From the NCBI RefSeq assembly GCF_025917685.1, contig NZ_CP089518.1, forward strand, positions 745,001 through 809,000: a stretch of DNA of 64,000 nt, given 5' to 3'. Position 1 is the stretch's first letter. The number at the start of each line of letters is the position of its first letter. Both the position numbers and the translations under genes were made by a program. The stretch is from Bacillus cereus (GTDB lineage Bacteria > Bacillota > Bacilli > Bacillales > Bacillaceae_G). Under the pieces are notes generated by a model, which worked only from the letters and a program-made list of their open reading frames with translations, did no database searches and was not told where the DNA came from. Below, in pieces: positions 16,601-25,340 of this stretch.

Positions 16601-16745
16601 CCTAAAATCGCTGAGTTCCAGAAATGGAGCGGGGGAACCAATTTTGTGCATCGTCACTTGGGGTGAATCTTTCAATTTTGAAAGTAGGGCTACTCTTTAG
16701 GCCCGAATCCGACAGCTAACCTCGTAAGCGTTTAGAGAGGAGGTT
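16601..16745 (+). promoter_or_regulatory. c-di-AMP riboswitch 2 upstream of kdp
   Basis: Second ydaO/yuaA-type RNA: TCGCTGAGTTCC, GGAGCGGGGGAACCA, TTGGGGTGAATC, AGGGCTACTCTT, CCGAATCCGACAGCTAACC and CGTAAGCGTTTAGAG. It shares long blocks with riboswitch 1, including the loop TTTGAAAGTAGGGCTACTCT. High potassium raises c-di-AMP, which should favour termination and turn kdp off. Confidence 0.95.
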
Positions 16746-16765
16746 TACTTTGTGTTGTTCACTTC

Positions 16766-16798
16766 GAACACTAAGTAGAGCTTAGTGTTCTTTTTTTG
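16766..16798 (+). terminator. Riboswitch 2 expression-platform terminator
   Basis: GAACACTAAG / CTTAGTGTTC stem with a 4-nt loop and T7, between the aptamer and the kdp genes. Confidence 0.9.
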
Positions 16799-16839
16799 AT
16801 GAATAAATGTCAAATTTTAACAAAAAGTGAGGGATAGCT

Positions 16840-16944
16840 ATGTTAGATGTTGTAATGATCGGGATATTTGTTGTATTAGTTGCATCGATGGCAAGCCTGG
16901 CAAGTTGGTCAGATAAAGTTGTGAAAGAAGGGAAGCAATCATGA
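16840..16944 (+). CDS. Small membrane peptide preceding KdpF, 34 aa
   Basis: Short frame with a good ribosome site (GTGAGGGATAG) encoding MLDVVMIGIFVVLVASM, a single hydrophobic helix, and then a charged tail ending KVVKEGKQS. Its stop overlaps the start of kdpF (ATGA), the coupling typical of real genes. It is not a duplicate of KdpF: the PExF tail is absent. It may be an extra subunit or regulator of the Kdp pump. I know no described counterpart in E. coli kdpFABC. Confidence 0.65.
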   Translation: MLDVVMIGIFVVLVASMASLASWSDKVVKEGKQS

Positions 16945-17021
16945 TGATTGCCTTATCGGTTATTGTTGCAGCGATTACGGTGTACTTAGTGTACGCATTA
17001 TTAAATCCAGAAAAGTTTTAA
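16941..17021 (+). CDS. kdpF: Potassium-transporting ATPase subunit KdpF
   Basis: A 26-residue single-helix peptide ending YLVYALLNPEKF, the diagnostic KdpF tail. KdpF stabilises the KdpABC complex in the membrane. It begins at ATG 16941 (or 16944), overlapping the stop of the preceding 34-aa peptide, and is 19 nt ahead of kdpA with AGGGGGA between them. Confidence 0.88.
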   Translation: MMIALSVIVAAITVYLVYALLNPEKF

Positions 17022-17040
17022 TTAGGGGGAATCATTCATT

Positions 17041-18708
17041 ATGATTTGGGTTGCAGTCGTTATTACAATGCTCTTGTTTATTTTAGTAGCAAAGCCAACG
17101 GGGATTTATTTAGAAAAAGCTTTTCAAGGTAGCAAAACGCTAGATAAAGTATTCGGGCCTTTTGAAAAACTTATTTTTAAAATTACGGGTGTAAAAGAAT
17201 ACAATCAAACGTGGAAACAGTACGCATTATCACTTGTTTTACTCAACGGATTTATGATTGTTGTTGTATATTTCATTTTCAGATTACAGGGTGTGCTGCC
17301 GCTAAATCCAGCGCATATTGAAGGAATGGAGCCTACGCTCGCTTTTAATACAGCAATTAGTTTTATGGCTGATACAAATTTACAGCATTATAGCGGTGAA
17401 AATGGTTTGTCTTATTTATCACAATTAATCGCCATTACGTTTTTAATGTTTGCAGCACCAGCAACGACTTTAGCGATTGTTATGGCATTTATAAGAGGGC
17501 TTGCTGGAAAAGAACTTGGGAACTTCTTCGTTGATTTTACGAGAGCTTTAACGAGAGTTTTTCTTCCAATTGCATTTGTTGCGGCGTTAGTCTTTGTTGC
17601 ACTCGGTGTACCACAAACGTTAGACGGGGCAGTTACAGCACATACGATTGAAGGTGCAAAGCAAAGTATATTACGTGGACCAGTTGCATCATTCGTTGCA
17701 ATTAAGGAACTTGGGAATAATGGTGGTGGTTTCTTCGGAGCAAACTCAGCGCATCCATTTGAAAACCCAGGACAAATTAGTAATATTTTGCAAATGATGC
17801 TTATGATGTTATTACCAACAGCACTACCATTTACGTACGGAAGGATGGTAGGAAATAAAAAGCAAGGACGTATCCTTTTTGTATCACTGTTCATGGTCTT
17901 TTTACTAGGATTTATAACGATTACGACATCCGAATTACATGGGAATCCAGTATTGAACCAAACAGGTATCCAGCATGTGCAAGGAAGCACAGAAGGGAAA
18001 GAAGTACGATTTGGAACCGTATTTTCTTCACTTTATGCGACAGTAACGACAGCTGCTGAAACAGGAGCGGTTGATACGATGCATGATACGTTAACACCAA
18101 TTGGCGGTTTAGTTCCACTCGTAAATATGATGTTGAATACAGTATATGGCGGCGTTGGAGCAGGCTTTATCAATATTATCATGTATGCAATTATTGCAGT
18201 CTTTATATCAGGATTAATGGTCGGACGGACGCCAGAGTTTTTAGGTAAAAAGATTGAAGGTAAGGAAATGAAATTAATTGCGGTAACGATATTATTCCAT
18301 CCGTTGCTTATTTTAGGATTTTCAGCATTAGCTCTTTCAACAAGCTTAGGAACGGATGCGATTTCTCATTCAGGTTTCCACGGTTTGACGCAAGTTGTAT
18401 ATGAATACACATCGTCAGCTGCGAATAACGGATCTGGATTTGAAGGTTTAGGGGATAATACACCATTTTGGAATATTACGACTGGTTTAGTTATGTTTTT
18501 AGGACGTTATTTCAGCTTAATTACGATGCTAGCTGTTTCTGCTTCACTGAAGGAGAAAAAGGTCGTACCAGAAACAGTCGGAACATTCCGTACGGATAAT
18601 AGTTTATTTGGTGGCATCTTCATCGGAACGATTGTAATTGTAGGTGCGTTAACATTCTTCCCGATGTTAGTATTAGGTCCAATTGCAGAATTTCTTACAT
18701 TGAAGTAA
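17041..18708 (+). CDS. kdpA: Potassium-transporting ATPase subunit KdpA
   Basis: Channel-like, K+-selective subunit, 555 aa, with about ten membrane helices and the four-fold repeated P-loop arrangement of the SKT superfamily. Recognisable selectivity-loop regions are FMADTNLQHYSGE, ELGNNGGGFFGANSAHPFENP and SSAANNGSGFEG. Length and motif order match KdpA. It draws K+ from outside; KdpB provides energy. Second subunit gene of the operon, followed by kdpB after 10-13 nt. Confidence 0.97.
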   Translation: MIWVAVVITMLLFILVAKPTGIYLEKAFQGSKTLDKVFGPFEKLIFKITGVKEYNQTWKQYALSLVLLNGFMIVVVYFIFRLQGVLPLNPAHIEGMEPTLAFNTAISFMADTNLQHYSGENGLSYLSQLIAITFLMFAAPATTLAIVMAFIRGLAGKELGNFFVDFTRALTRVFLPIAFVAALVFVALGVPQTLDGAVTAHTIEGAKQSILRGPVASFVAIKELGNNGGGFFGANSAHPFENPGQISNILQMMLMMLLPTALPFTYGRMVGNKKQGRILFVSLFMVFLLGFITITTSELHGNPVLNQTGIQHVQGSTEGKEVRFGTVFSSLYATVTTAAETGAVDTMHDTLTPIGGLVPLVNMMLNTVYGGVGAGFINIIMYAIIAVFISGLMVGRTPEFLGKKIEGKEMKLIAVTILFHPLLILGFSALALSTSLGTDAISHSGFHGLTQVVYEYTSSAANNGSGFEGLGDNTPFWNITTGLVMFLGRYFSLITMLAVSASLKEKKVVPETVGTFRTDNSLFGGIFIGTIVIVGALTFFPMLVLGPIAEFLTLK

Positions 18709-18721
18709 TGGAGGGTAAATG

Positions 18722-20812
18722 ATGAGACCGGTAGTAGTAAAAGAAAAACAAGTAGATAAATCACAAATACATGCTGTAGAAGATGAGGTTAGACAAGCGA
18801 AAACGTTGGATCGTGATATCGTGACGCATGCGATAAAGCAATCCTTTGCAAAATTGAATCCGAAAGTCATGATAAAAAATCCGATTATGTTCGTTGTGGA
18901 AATTGGATTTATCATTACGTTACTTTTATCCTTTCTTCCAAGTAGTTCTAGTAGTGTACCAGGATGGTTTAATATAACAGTTTCTCTCATTCTATTATTT
19001 ACAGTTTTATTTGCTAACTTTGCAGAAGCGTTAGCTGAAGGGCGTGGTAAAGCGCAAGCCGATTCTTTAAAACAATCGAAGAAAGATGTGTTTGCAAATG
19101 TTGTAAAAGAAAATGGAGATATTGTTCAAGTTTCAGCAACTGATCTGAGAAAAGGTGACGTTGTTATTGTAAAACAAGGAGAAATGATTCCAAATGATGG
19201 TGAAGTAATTAAAGGTTTAGCATCTGTCGATGAATCTGCAATTACAGGGGAATCAGCTCCTGTTATAAAAGAAGCGGGCGGTGATTTTTGTTCCGTAACA
19301 GGTGGAACGATGGTCGTAAGTGATGAAATTACGATTGTGATTACGAGTAACCCAGGGGAATCATTTATCGATAAAATGATTTCTTTAGTAGAAGGAGCTG
19401 CACGTCAAAAAACGCCGAATGAAATTGCTTTAAATACAGTATTAACGAGTTTAACGCTTATTTTCTTAATAGTTGTTGTGACGTTGCCGATTTTTACAAA
19501 TTATTTAGGGTTTCAAATTGATACAGCTGTACTTGTAGCGTTGTTAGTTTGTTTAATTCCAACGACAATTGGTGGGTTATTATCAGCAATTGGTATTGCC
19601 GGGATGGACCGCGTGACAAAGTTTAACGTGTTAGCAATGTCAGGGAAAGCAGTAGAAGCTGCGGGCGATATCAACACAATTATTTTAGACAAAACGGGTA
19701 CGATTACTTTCGGGAACCGGATGGCACATACACTACTCCCTGTAGGAAATGAAACGATTGAGCAAGTAGGAAAATGGGCAGCGATTAGCTCAGTTTTAGA
19801 CGAAACACCAGAAGGTCGATCTGTTATCGAGTATATGCAAGCGAAATCTATATCATATAATAGAGAACTTGCAGAACAAGGTGAGTTCGTTCCATTTAAA
19901 GCAGAAACGAGAATGAGTGGTGTCGATTTACAGGATGGAACGAAAGTGAGAAAAGGTGCTGTAGGTAGCGTGATTGAATGGGTTCAATCACAAGGTGGAA
20001 CGATTCCGAAAGATGTGAATCAAAAAGCAGATTTCATTTCAAAAGAGGGTGGAACACCACTTGTAGTTGCAGTAGACGATCGTATTTACGGTTTAATTTA
20101 TTTAAAGGATACAGTAAAACCTGGTATGCGTGAACGTTTTGAACAATTACGTCAAATGGGGATTAAAACGGTTATGTGTACAGGGGATAATCCATTAACA
20201 GCAGCAACAATTGCCAAAGAAGCAGGGGTAGATGAATTCGTTGCCGAGTGTAAACCGGAAGATAAAATTGCAGTTATTAAAGCAGAGCAAGATAAAGGGA
20301 AACTTGTAGCGATGACAGGTGATGGTACAAATGATGCCCCGGCATTGGCACAAGCGGACGTTGGATTAGCGATGAATAGTGGTACGACAGCTGCGAAAGA
20401 AGCAGCGAATATGATTGATTTAGATTCGAATCCAACGAAAATTATTGAGGTTGTAGGAATCGGTAAACAATTGTTAATGACGCGTGGTGCTTTAACGACG
20501 TTTAGTATTGCGAATGATATCGCGAAATATTTTGCTATTATTCCAGCGATGTTTACACTTGCGATTCCGCAAATGGAAGCATTGAACATTATGAAATTAA
20601 CATCACCGCTTTCAGCAATCTTATCAGCATTAATATTTAATGCAGTTATTATTCCGTTACTCATTCCGTTGGCGATGAAAGGTATCGCATATAAACCGAT
20701 GAGTTCGAATGCACTGCTTAGCCGAAATCTACTTATTTACGGGCTTGGCGGAGTGATCGTTCCGTTCATTGGAATTAAAGTAATTGATATGATTGTCGGC
20801 TTGTTCATATAA
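18722..20812 (+). CDS. kdpB: Potassium-transporting P-type ATPase subunit KdpB
   Basis: Catalytic P-type ATPase of about 696 aa. The phosphorylated aspartate is in DKTGT (about residue 323), with TGES in the A domain near 180, [10 protein letters not shown] in the P domain, and about seven membrane helices. ATG 18722 is preferred over 18719 because GGAGGG lies only 3 nt before the latter. Couples ATP hydrolysis to K+ uptake with KdpA. No anomalies seen. Confidence 0.97.
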   Translation: MRPVVVKEKQVDKSQIHAVEDEVRQAKTLDRDIVTHAIKQSFAKLNPKVMIKNPIMFVVEIGFIITLLLSFLPSSSSSVPGWFNITVSLILLFTVLFANFAEALAEGRGKAQADSLKQSKKDVFANVVKENGDIVQVSATDLRKGDVVIVKQGEMIPNDGEVIKGLASVDESAITGESAPVIKEAGGDFCSVTGGTMVVSDEITIVITSNPGESFIDKMISLVEGAARQKTPNEIALNTVLTSLTLIFLIVVVTLPIFTNYLGFQIDTAVLVALLVCLIPTTIGGLLSAIGIAGMDRVTKFNVLAMSGKAVEAAGDINTIILDKTGTITFGNRMAHTLLPVGNETIEQVGKWAAISSVLDETPEGRSVIEYMQAKSISYNRELAEQGEFVPFKAETRMSGVDLQDGTKVRKGAVGSVIEWVQSQGGTIPKDVNQKADFISKEGGTPLVVAVDDRIYGLIYLKDTVKPGMRERFEQLRQMGIKTVMCTGDNPLTAATIAKEAGVDEFVAECKPEDKIAVIKAEQDKGKLVAMTGDGTNDAPALAQADVGLAMNSGTTAAKEAANMIDLDSNPTKIIEVVGIGKQLLMTRGALTTFSIANDIAKYFAIIPAMFTLAIPQMEALNIMKLTSPLSAILSALIFNAVIIPLLIPLAMKGIAYKPMSSNALLSRNLLIYGLGGVIVPFIGIKVIDMIVGLFI

Positions 20813-20829
20813 GGAAGAGGGGAAAACAG

Positions 20830-21411
20830 ATGGCGAAAAAACAAAGTATACTTTCACCAATTATTCGTATTACTTTTACGTTCTTAGTCTTGTGTGGACT
20901 TGTATACCCGCTAATTGTAACGGGTATAGCGCAAGCGGTAATGAAGGATAATGCGGATGGAAGTCTTATATATAATGATAAAGATGAAGTAGTTGGTTCA
21001 AAATTAATCGGTCAAAATTTCACAGATCCACGTTATTTTCATGGACGCGTCTCTAGTATAGAATATAAAGCAGAAGCATCTGGTTCAAATAACTATGCAC
21101 CGTCTGATCCAGATTTAGCAAAACGAGTTGAGAAAAGTATTGAGGACTGGAAGAAACAAAATCCAACCATTCCAGTTACAGAAGTACCGATAGATTTAGT
21201 GACGAATTCGGGTTCAGGGCTTGATCCTGACATTAGTCCAAAAGCGGCTTCTGTGCAGGTAGATCGCATCTCGAAATTAACGAATATTCCGAAAGAAAAG
21301 CTGGATCAATTGATTAAGGATCAAACGGAAGGTGCTGCACTTGGCTTGTTTGGGGAAGATCGCGTGAACGTTTTAAAGTTAAATTTAGAATTACAGAAAT
21401 TAATGAAATAG
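20830..21411 (+). CDS. kdpC: Potassium-transporting ATPase subunit KdpC
   Basis: A 193-residue protein with one N-terminal membrane helix (about 10-32) and a soluble external domain containing the typical [19 protein letters not shown] and [14 protein letters not shown] segments. KdpC assists assembly and ATP affinity of KdpB. GAAGAGGGG precedes the ATG. Last structural subunit of the pump. Confidence 0.96.
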   Translation: MAKKQSILSPIIRITFTFLVLCGLVYPLIVTGIAQAVMKDNADGSLIYNDKDEVVGSKLIGQNFTDPRYFHGRVSSIEYKAEASGSNNYAPSDPDLAKRVEKSIEDWKKQNPTIPVTEVPIDLVTNSGSGLDPDISPKAASVQVDRISKLTNIPKEKLDQLIKDQTEGAALGLFGEDRVNVLKLNLELQKLMK

Positions 21412-21417
21412 TAACAG

Positions 21418-21447
21418 TGCTACCTCAATCTAACGGATTGAGGTAGC
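21418..21447 (+). terminator. Hairpin between kdpC and kdpD-like gene
   Basis: GCTACCTCAATC / GATTGAGGTAGC perfect 12-bp stem with a short loop, followed by GTTGTTT rather than a clear T run. Probably a weak terminator or RNA-stability element lowering expression of the downstream gene. Confidence 0.55.
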
Positions 21448-21467
21448 GTTGTTTCGAATGAAAGGTT

Positions 21468-22622
21468 GTGCTTATTTTGTATGCGGATGACTATGAACCG
21501 AAGTTTCAAAGGCGAACGCCAGAGGAATATTTAGAATATATTCGTCAGCAAAATCGCGGAAAATTAAAGCTATATGTAGGGGCTGCCCCAGGTGTAGGAA
21601 AAAGTTATAAAATGCTCTTTGATGCAAGAGAGATGAAAAAAGACGGTATTGATATTGTAATTGGTTTAATTGAAACACATGGAAGAGAAGAGACAGAAGA
21701 AGCAATTGCTGATTTAGAAAAAGTTCCGTTAAAAGAAATACAGTATAAAGGAAAAGTATTTTATGAACTTGATGTAGAAGGAATTATAAATCGTGCGCCG
21801 CAAGTAGTTGTAGTGGATGAACTCGCGCATAGTAATATTCCTGGATCTAAAAATAAGAAACGTTATATGGATGTTCAAGAATTGTTAGATGCCGGTATAT
21901 CCGTATTATCAGCATTTAATATTCAACATTTAGAGAGTGTTCATGACATTGTAGCTCAAATTACGAATGTAAAAGTACGAGAACGAATTCCGGATTTTAT
22001 TTTGCAAAAAGCAAATGAAATTCAGCTTGTTGATGCAACGCCCGAGGTATTAAGGAAGAGATTAATAGATGGAAAGATATATAAGGAAGAAAAAATAGAG
22101 CAAAGCTTACAAAATTTCTTTACGCTCAATAATTTAGGGGCATTAAGGGAATTATCGCTTCGTGAAGTCGCAGATGATATGGATGAGAAAATTAGCCAAA
22201 CTGTTATAGAACCGATTGGTGTGAAAGAAAAAATTCTCGTTTGTGTACAATACAGTTCAACAGCAGAGAAATTAATACGGAGAGGTTGGCGCATGGCAGA
22301 TCGGTTAAATGCTGAATTGTATGTCTTAAACGTAGAAAGAGAAAATATAGATTCTATTTCAGCAGGGAAAAAGCAAACAATTGAAGAGTGGAAATCGCTA
22401 ACGAATCAATTTGATGCGAGCTTTGTATTAGAAGAAGCGAAAGGAAGAAAACCCGCTGATGTTATTATTGAAGTCGCGAACAGACTACAAGTGACACAAG
22501 TTTTACTCGGGCAATCGGCGAGAACACGGTGGGAAGAAATACGAAAAGGTTCTATTGTAAATGAAATTATGAGACAAACGAAGTATATTGATATTCATAT
22601 TGTTGCGGATCAACGAGCTTAA
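21468..22622 (+). CDS. Stand-alone KdpD sensor domain protein (no histidine kinase)
   Basis: About 384 aa from GTG 21468 (TTG 21477 is an alternative with better ribosome-site spacing). It contains the N-terminal KdpD domain with Walker A GAAPGVGKSYK (about 39-48) and VVVVDELAHSN, followed by a universal-stress-protein-like domain (about 245-380). The GAF and histidine-kinase modules of full KdpD are absent, and no kdpE follows. In S. aureus the USP domain of KdpD binds c-di-AMP. A short KdpD may act on the pump or sense nucleotides without phosphotransfer; this is inference. Confidence 0.88.
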   Translation: MLILYADDYEPKFQRRTPEEYLEYIRQQNRGKLKLYVGAAPGVGKSYKMLFDAREMKKDGIDIVIGLIETHGREETEEAIADLEKVPLKEIQYKGKVFYELDVEGIINRAPQVVVVDELAHSNIPGSKNKKRYMDVQELLDAGISVLSAFNIQHLESVHDIVAQITNVKVRERIPDFILQKANEIQLVDATPEVLRKRLIDGKIYKEEKIEQSLQNFFTLNNLGALRELSLREVADDMDEKISQTVIEPIGVKEKILVCVQYSSTAEKLIRRGWRMADRLNAELYVLNVERENIDSISAGKKQTIEEWKSLTNQFDASFVLEEAKGRKPADVIIEVANRLQVTQVLLGQSARTRWEEIRKGSIVNEIMRQTKYIDIHIVADQRA

Positions 22623-22658
22623 AATAGAGGCCACCTTTCGGATAGTCTCTATTTTTCT
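22622..22658 (+). terminator. Terminator of the kdp operon
   Basis: AATAGAG ... CTCTATT outer stem with an inner CC-A-CCTTTCGG-A-TAG arm, then T5-C-T6. Confidence 0.8.
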
Positions 22659-22769
22659 TTTTTCAAGCCTTTTGAATATAATTTCTGAAAGAACTCATAT
22701 ATAATAGAAAAAGATACTTAACATAGTGAATAATTAAAGAGTCAATATATATAAAGAGGAGAGAGTAAC

Positions 22770-23624
22770 ATGCTTGAAAATACAGGGTTAGTATTAGAAG
22801 GCGGCGGTATGCGTGGTGTATATACGGGCGGGATATTAGAATATTTTATGGAACAAGATTTATATTTTCCATATGTAATCGGTGTATCAGCTGGTGCTTG
22901 TCATGCAGCGTCGTATCTTTCCAGACAAAGAAATAGAAATAAGACAGTAAATATTGATTATGCATCGCATCCACAATATTTATCGTATAAAAACTTATGG
23001 AAAAAGCGTCAATTATTTGATATGGATTTCATTTTTCATGAAATTCCAGAAAAGCATGTACCGTTTGATTTTGAAACATACTATAATAGCCCAGAGCGTT
23101 TCCTTGTAGGAACAACAGATTGTGAAACAGGACAGTCTGTTTATTTTGAAAAAGAAGGAACGAATGATGATGCACTAAATTTATTACAAGCGTCTAGTTC
23201 ATTGCCTTTCATTGCACCGGTAGTAAATTACCGCGGTAAGCAGTTATTAGATGGCGGGATTTCTGATCCGATTCCAGTTCGTAAAGCACAGGAAGATGGG
23301 TTTGAAAAATCAGTCGTGATTTTGACGAGAAATCATGGTTACGCGAAGAAGAAGTCAAAGTTTGGATGGGTGGCAGCGAAAGCGTATAAAAAATATCCTA
23401 ATCTTGTTAACACGATGTTGAATCGTTATGAAGTGTATAATGAGACACTTCACTACATTGAAAAAGAAGAGCAAGCAGGTAATTTATTTGTTATTCGCCC
23501 AGAAGTGCAGCTTCAAGTAGATCGTATGGAAAAAGATACAGCAAAACTACAAAATTTATATGAGCAAGGCTATGAAGATGCAAAGAGACAATTTGCAGAT
23601 TTACAGGCGTTCTTGCAAAAATAA
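22770..23624 (+). CDS. Patatin-like phospholipase
   Basis: A 284-residue patatin-family lipid hydrolase. It shows the oxyanion motif GGGMRG (residues 11-16), the nucleophile Ser40 in GVSAG, and the catalytic Asp161 in DGG. It is close in length and layout to the E. coli YjjU type. It probably cleaves acyl esters of phospholipids in the cytoplasm; no signal peptide is seen. AAAGAGGAGAGAG precedes the ATG. Single gene between terminators. Confidence 0.92.
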   Translation: MLENTGLVLEGGGMRGVYTGGILEYFMEQDLYFPYVIGVSAGACHAASYLSRQRNRNKTVNIDYASHPQYLSYKNLWKKRQLFDMDFIFHEIPEKHVPFDFETYYNSPERFLVGTTDCETGQSVYFEKEGTNDDALNLLQASSSLPFIAPVVNYRGKQLLDGGISDPIPVRKAQEDGFEKSVVILTRNHGYAKKKSKFGWVAAKAYKKYPNLVNTMLNRYEVYNETLHYIEKEEQAGNLFVIRPEVQLQVDRMEKDTAKLQNLYEQGYEDAKRQFADLQAFLQK

Positions 23625-23630
23625 GTATTA

Positions 23631-23668
23631 GGCTGCGGAGAAGAGTTTCTTCGCAGTCTTTTTTATTA
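23631..23668 (+). terminator. Terminator after the patatin gene
   Basis: GGCTGCGGAGAAGAG / CTTCGCAGTC stem followed by T6. Confidence 0.85.
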
Positions 23669-23730
23669 TTGATCTATAACTGAATGCCGAATGCCATTTT
23701 AGAAACAGTTATACATGTTTTTGGTTATGG

Positions 23731-23736
23731 TATAAT
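23731..23736 (+). promoter_or_regulatory. -10 element for the 67-aa membrane protein gene
   Basis: Perfect TATAAT at 23731-23736; a weak GTTATA lies 17 bp upstream. It fits transcription of the gene at 23768. Confidence 0.4.
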
Positions 23737-23767
23737 ATGGATGAAAGTGTGTAAAGGGATGATACAT

Positions 23768-23971
23768 ATGGAAAATGTATATAAGGGGCTTAGACATGCT
23801 GGATTTACTATGATACTTATTTTTGGTGGTGTATTTCTACTTCGCTGCTTCATTCATGGTGAGATGCTACTGGATCAGCTTATTGGGTTTAGTGTAGGAA
23901 TGATGATGGTTGTTTCATCCGTTTTCATTCAAAAGTATAGTAAAAAGTTACAGGTAGATGAGAGATATTAG
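23768..23971 (+). CDS. Small membrane protein, 67 aa
   Basis: Begins MENVYKGLRHAG, with two predicted membrane helices (about 13-30 and 37-54) and a charged C-terminus (KYSKKLQVDERY). ATG 23768 is chosen over upstream in-frame starts because AAAGGGATG precedes it and the upstream part is non-conserved in character. Function unknown. Confidence 0.65.
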   Translation: MENVYKGLRHAGFTMILIFGGVFLLRCFIHGEMLLDQLIGFSVGMMMVVSSVFIQKYSKKLQVDERY

Positions 23972-23978
23972 AAATTGT

Positions 23979-24013
23979 GAGCTCCCTTTATATTTGGAGG
24001 GGGCTTTTATAAT
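23979..24013 (+). terminator. Terminator after the 67-aa gene
   Basis: GAGCTCCCTTTATATTTGGA-GGGGGCTT type hairpin: GCTCCCT pairs with GGGGGC, followed by TTTTAT. Imperfect but well placed. Confidence 0.6.
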
Positions 24014-24044
24014 TAAGTAGTTTAGCTGAAGAGGAGGCTTTCGT

Positions 24045-24317
24045 ATGATTTTCTTACTTGTCGTATATTTTGTTTTTATTATGACGTTGTTTATGACGTT
24101 TTTTCTTTCTAAAAGATCATATGAGAAGCCGTTTATTAAATATGTACCAGCGTTAATATTGTTTATTTTGGCTTTCATTTCTTCTATTACGTTTGTATTT
24201 AATAACGGCATGGGAGAACTGATGATAGCGATATTTTTAGGAGTTACGGCAATAGCAAACTTGCTCTTACTGCTTGCGCTAAAAGTAGTTCGTGTGATTG
24301 TTGCAAAAGGAAAGTAG
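24045..24317 (+). CDS. Small membrane protein, 90 aa
   Basis: Three predicted membrane helices (about 2-20, 34-52, 58-82) with a basic C-terminus (RVIVAKGK). GAAGAGGAGG precedes the ATG. Alone between two terminators. No family recognised. Confidence 0.72.
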   Translation: MIFLLVVYFVFIMTLFMTFFLSKRSYEKPFIKYVPALILFILAFISSITFVFNNGMGELMIAIFLGVTAIANLLLLLALKVVRVIVAKGK

Positions 24318-24352
24318 AGCATCGGAATTCGATGCGCTACTTTTTTATTTAC
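24316..24352. terminator. Bidirectional terminator
   Basis: GTAGAGCATCGGAATTCGATGCGCTAC forms a near-perfect stem followed by T6; on the minus strand an A/T-rich flank allows termination of the converging ABC transporter operon. Confidence 0.82.
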
Positions 24353-25340
24353 GCTTCTTTTTAATAAACGAAAAGGCTAAAGCTGTAATCAAAATACTGC
24401 CTTTAATGATATCTTGTGCATAATAAGGAACGTTCATCATTGTGAGGCCATTTAATATAATTCCGATTAATACCGAGCCGAGGAATGTTCCGACTATATT
24501 TGGTTTCTTGGCACCGAACATTGCATAACCGATATAGGCAGCTGCAACTGCATCCATTAATAATGGGGAACCAGCTGAAACTTGCCCTGTTCCAACGCGG
24601 CTACATAGAATAATCCCGCCGACAGAGGCGAGTAAACCGCTAATCATATAAGCGTATACACGGTAACGATCGGTAGGGATACCGGCTAGTCTAGCAGCTT
24701 CTCGATTCCCACCTGTCATATAAAAGAAACGACCGTACGTTGTTTTTTCTAAAAATAGATGTGCAATTAAAACGACGATAAGCATGATAATGACAGGGAC
24801 TGGAATTCCTAAAATGGAACCTTGACCGATAAATAAAAAGGATGGAATAAAATGTCCTGTGGCACCCGACATTCCTTCATATATTGAAGATCCTTTTGAA
24901 AATGTTAAGTGTAGTCCATTCACGATATACATGATACTTAGTGTAGCTAGTAAATCTGGTAGTTTAATTCGGATAACGAGTAGTGCATTTAATAATCCAA
25001 CTAATAGTCCACACAGAATAGGAACAAGGAGTGTGACTAATAGTTCTTGTCGATATAAAACGAGACAAGAAGCAGCGGCAATTGTTGCTAAACTAGCGGT
25101 AGAGCCGACTGATAAATCAAACCCATCTACAATCAATGTAAAGGTAACACCAATCGCAAGTAACGTTACGATAGAAATAGAGCGTAAAATATCACTAATA
25201 TTGTTGTATGTTAAAAAAGAATCATTGACGATAGAGAAAAAAATTGTAACACCTATAATAATAGCAACTGTACTAAATTGATAAAAAAGATGAGTAGGTA
25301 AATATAGTTTCTTAGTTTTAGTTTTATGAACGAGATTCAA
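24345..25340 (-). CDS. Sugar-type ABC transporter permease (RbsC-like)
   Basis: A 331-residue permease of the ribose/autoinducer-2 class with about nine or ten helices. It includes the typical motifs LTLIVDGFDLSVGS near residue 80 and NREAARLAGI after the middle. Start TTG 25340 follows AAGGGAG by 7 nt; the longer frame would overlap the ATPase gene by 83 nt. With the two upstream genes it forms a complete importer controlled by a SAM-I riboswitch, so the substrate is likely a methionine-cycle sugar derivative rather than ribose. Substrate not provable here. Confidence 0.9.
   Translation of the reverse strand: MNLVHKTKTKKLYLPTHLFYQFSTVAIIIGVTIFFSIVNDSFLTYNNISDILRSISIVTLLAIGVTFTLIVDGFDLSVGSTASLATIAAASCLVLYRQELLVTLLVPILCGLLVGLLNALLVIRIKLPDLLATLSIMYIVNGLHLTFSKGSSIYEGMSGATGHFIPSFLFIGQGSILGIPVPVIIMLIVVLIAHLFLEKTTYGRFFYMTGGNREAARLAGIPTDRYRVYAYMISGLLASVGGIILCSRVGTGQVSAGSPLLMDAVAAAYIGYAMFGAKKPNIVGTFLGSVLIGIILNGLTMMNVPYYAQDIIKGSILITALAFSFIKKKRK

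Noticed and set aside
17412..17990. 192-codon frame opposite kdpA
   Set aside because: Antisense shadow of a conserved membrane protein gene.
20152..20664. 170-codon frame opposite kdpB
   Set aside because: Antisense shadow of the P-domain region of kdpB.
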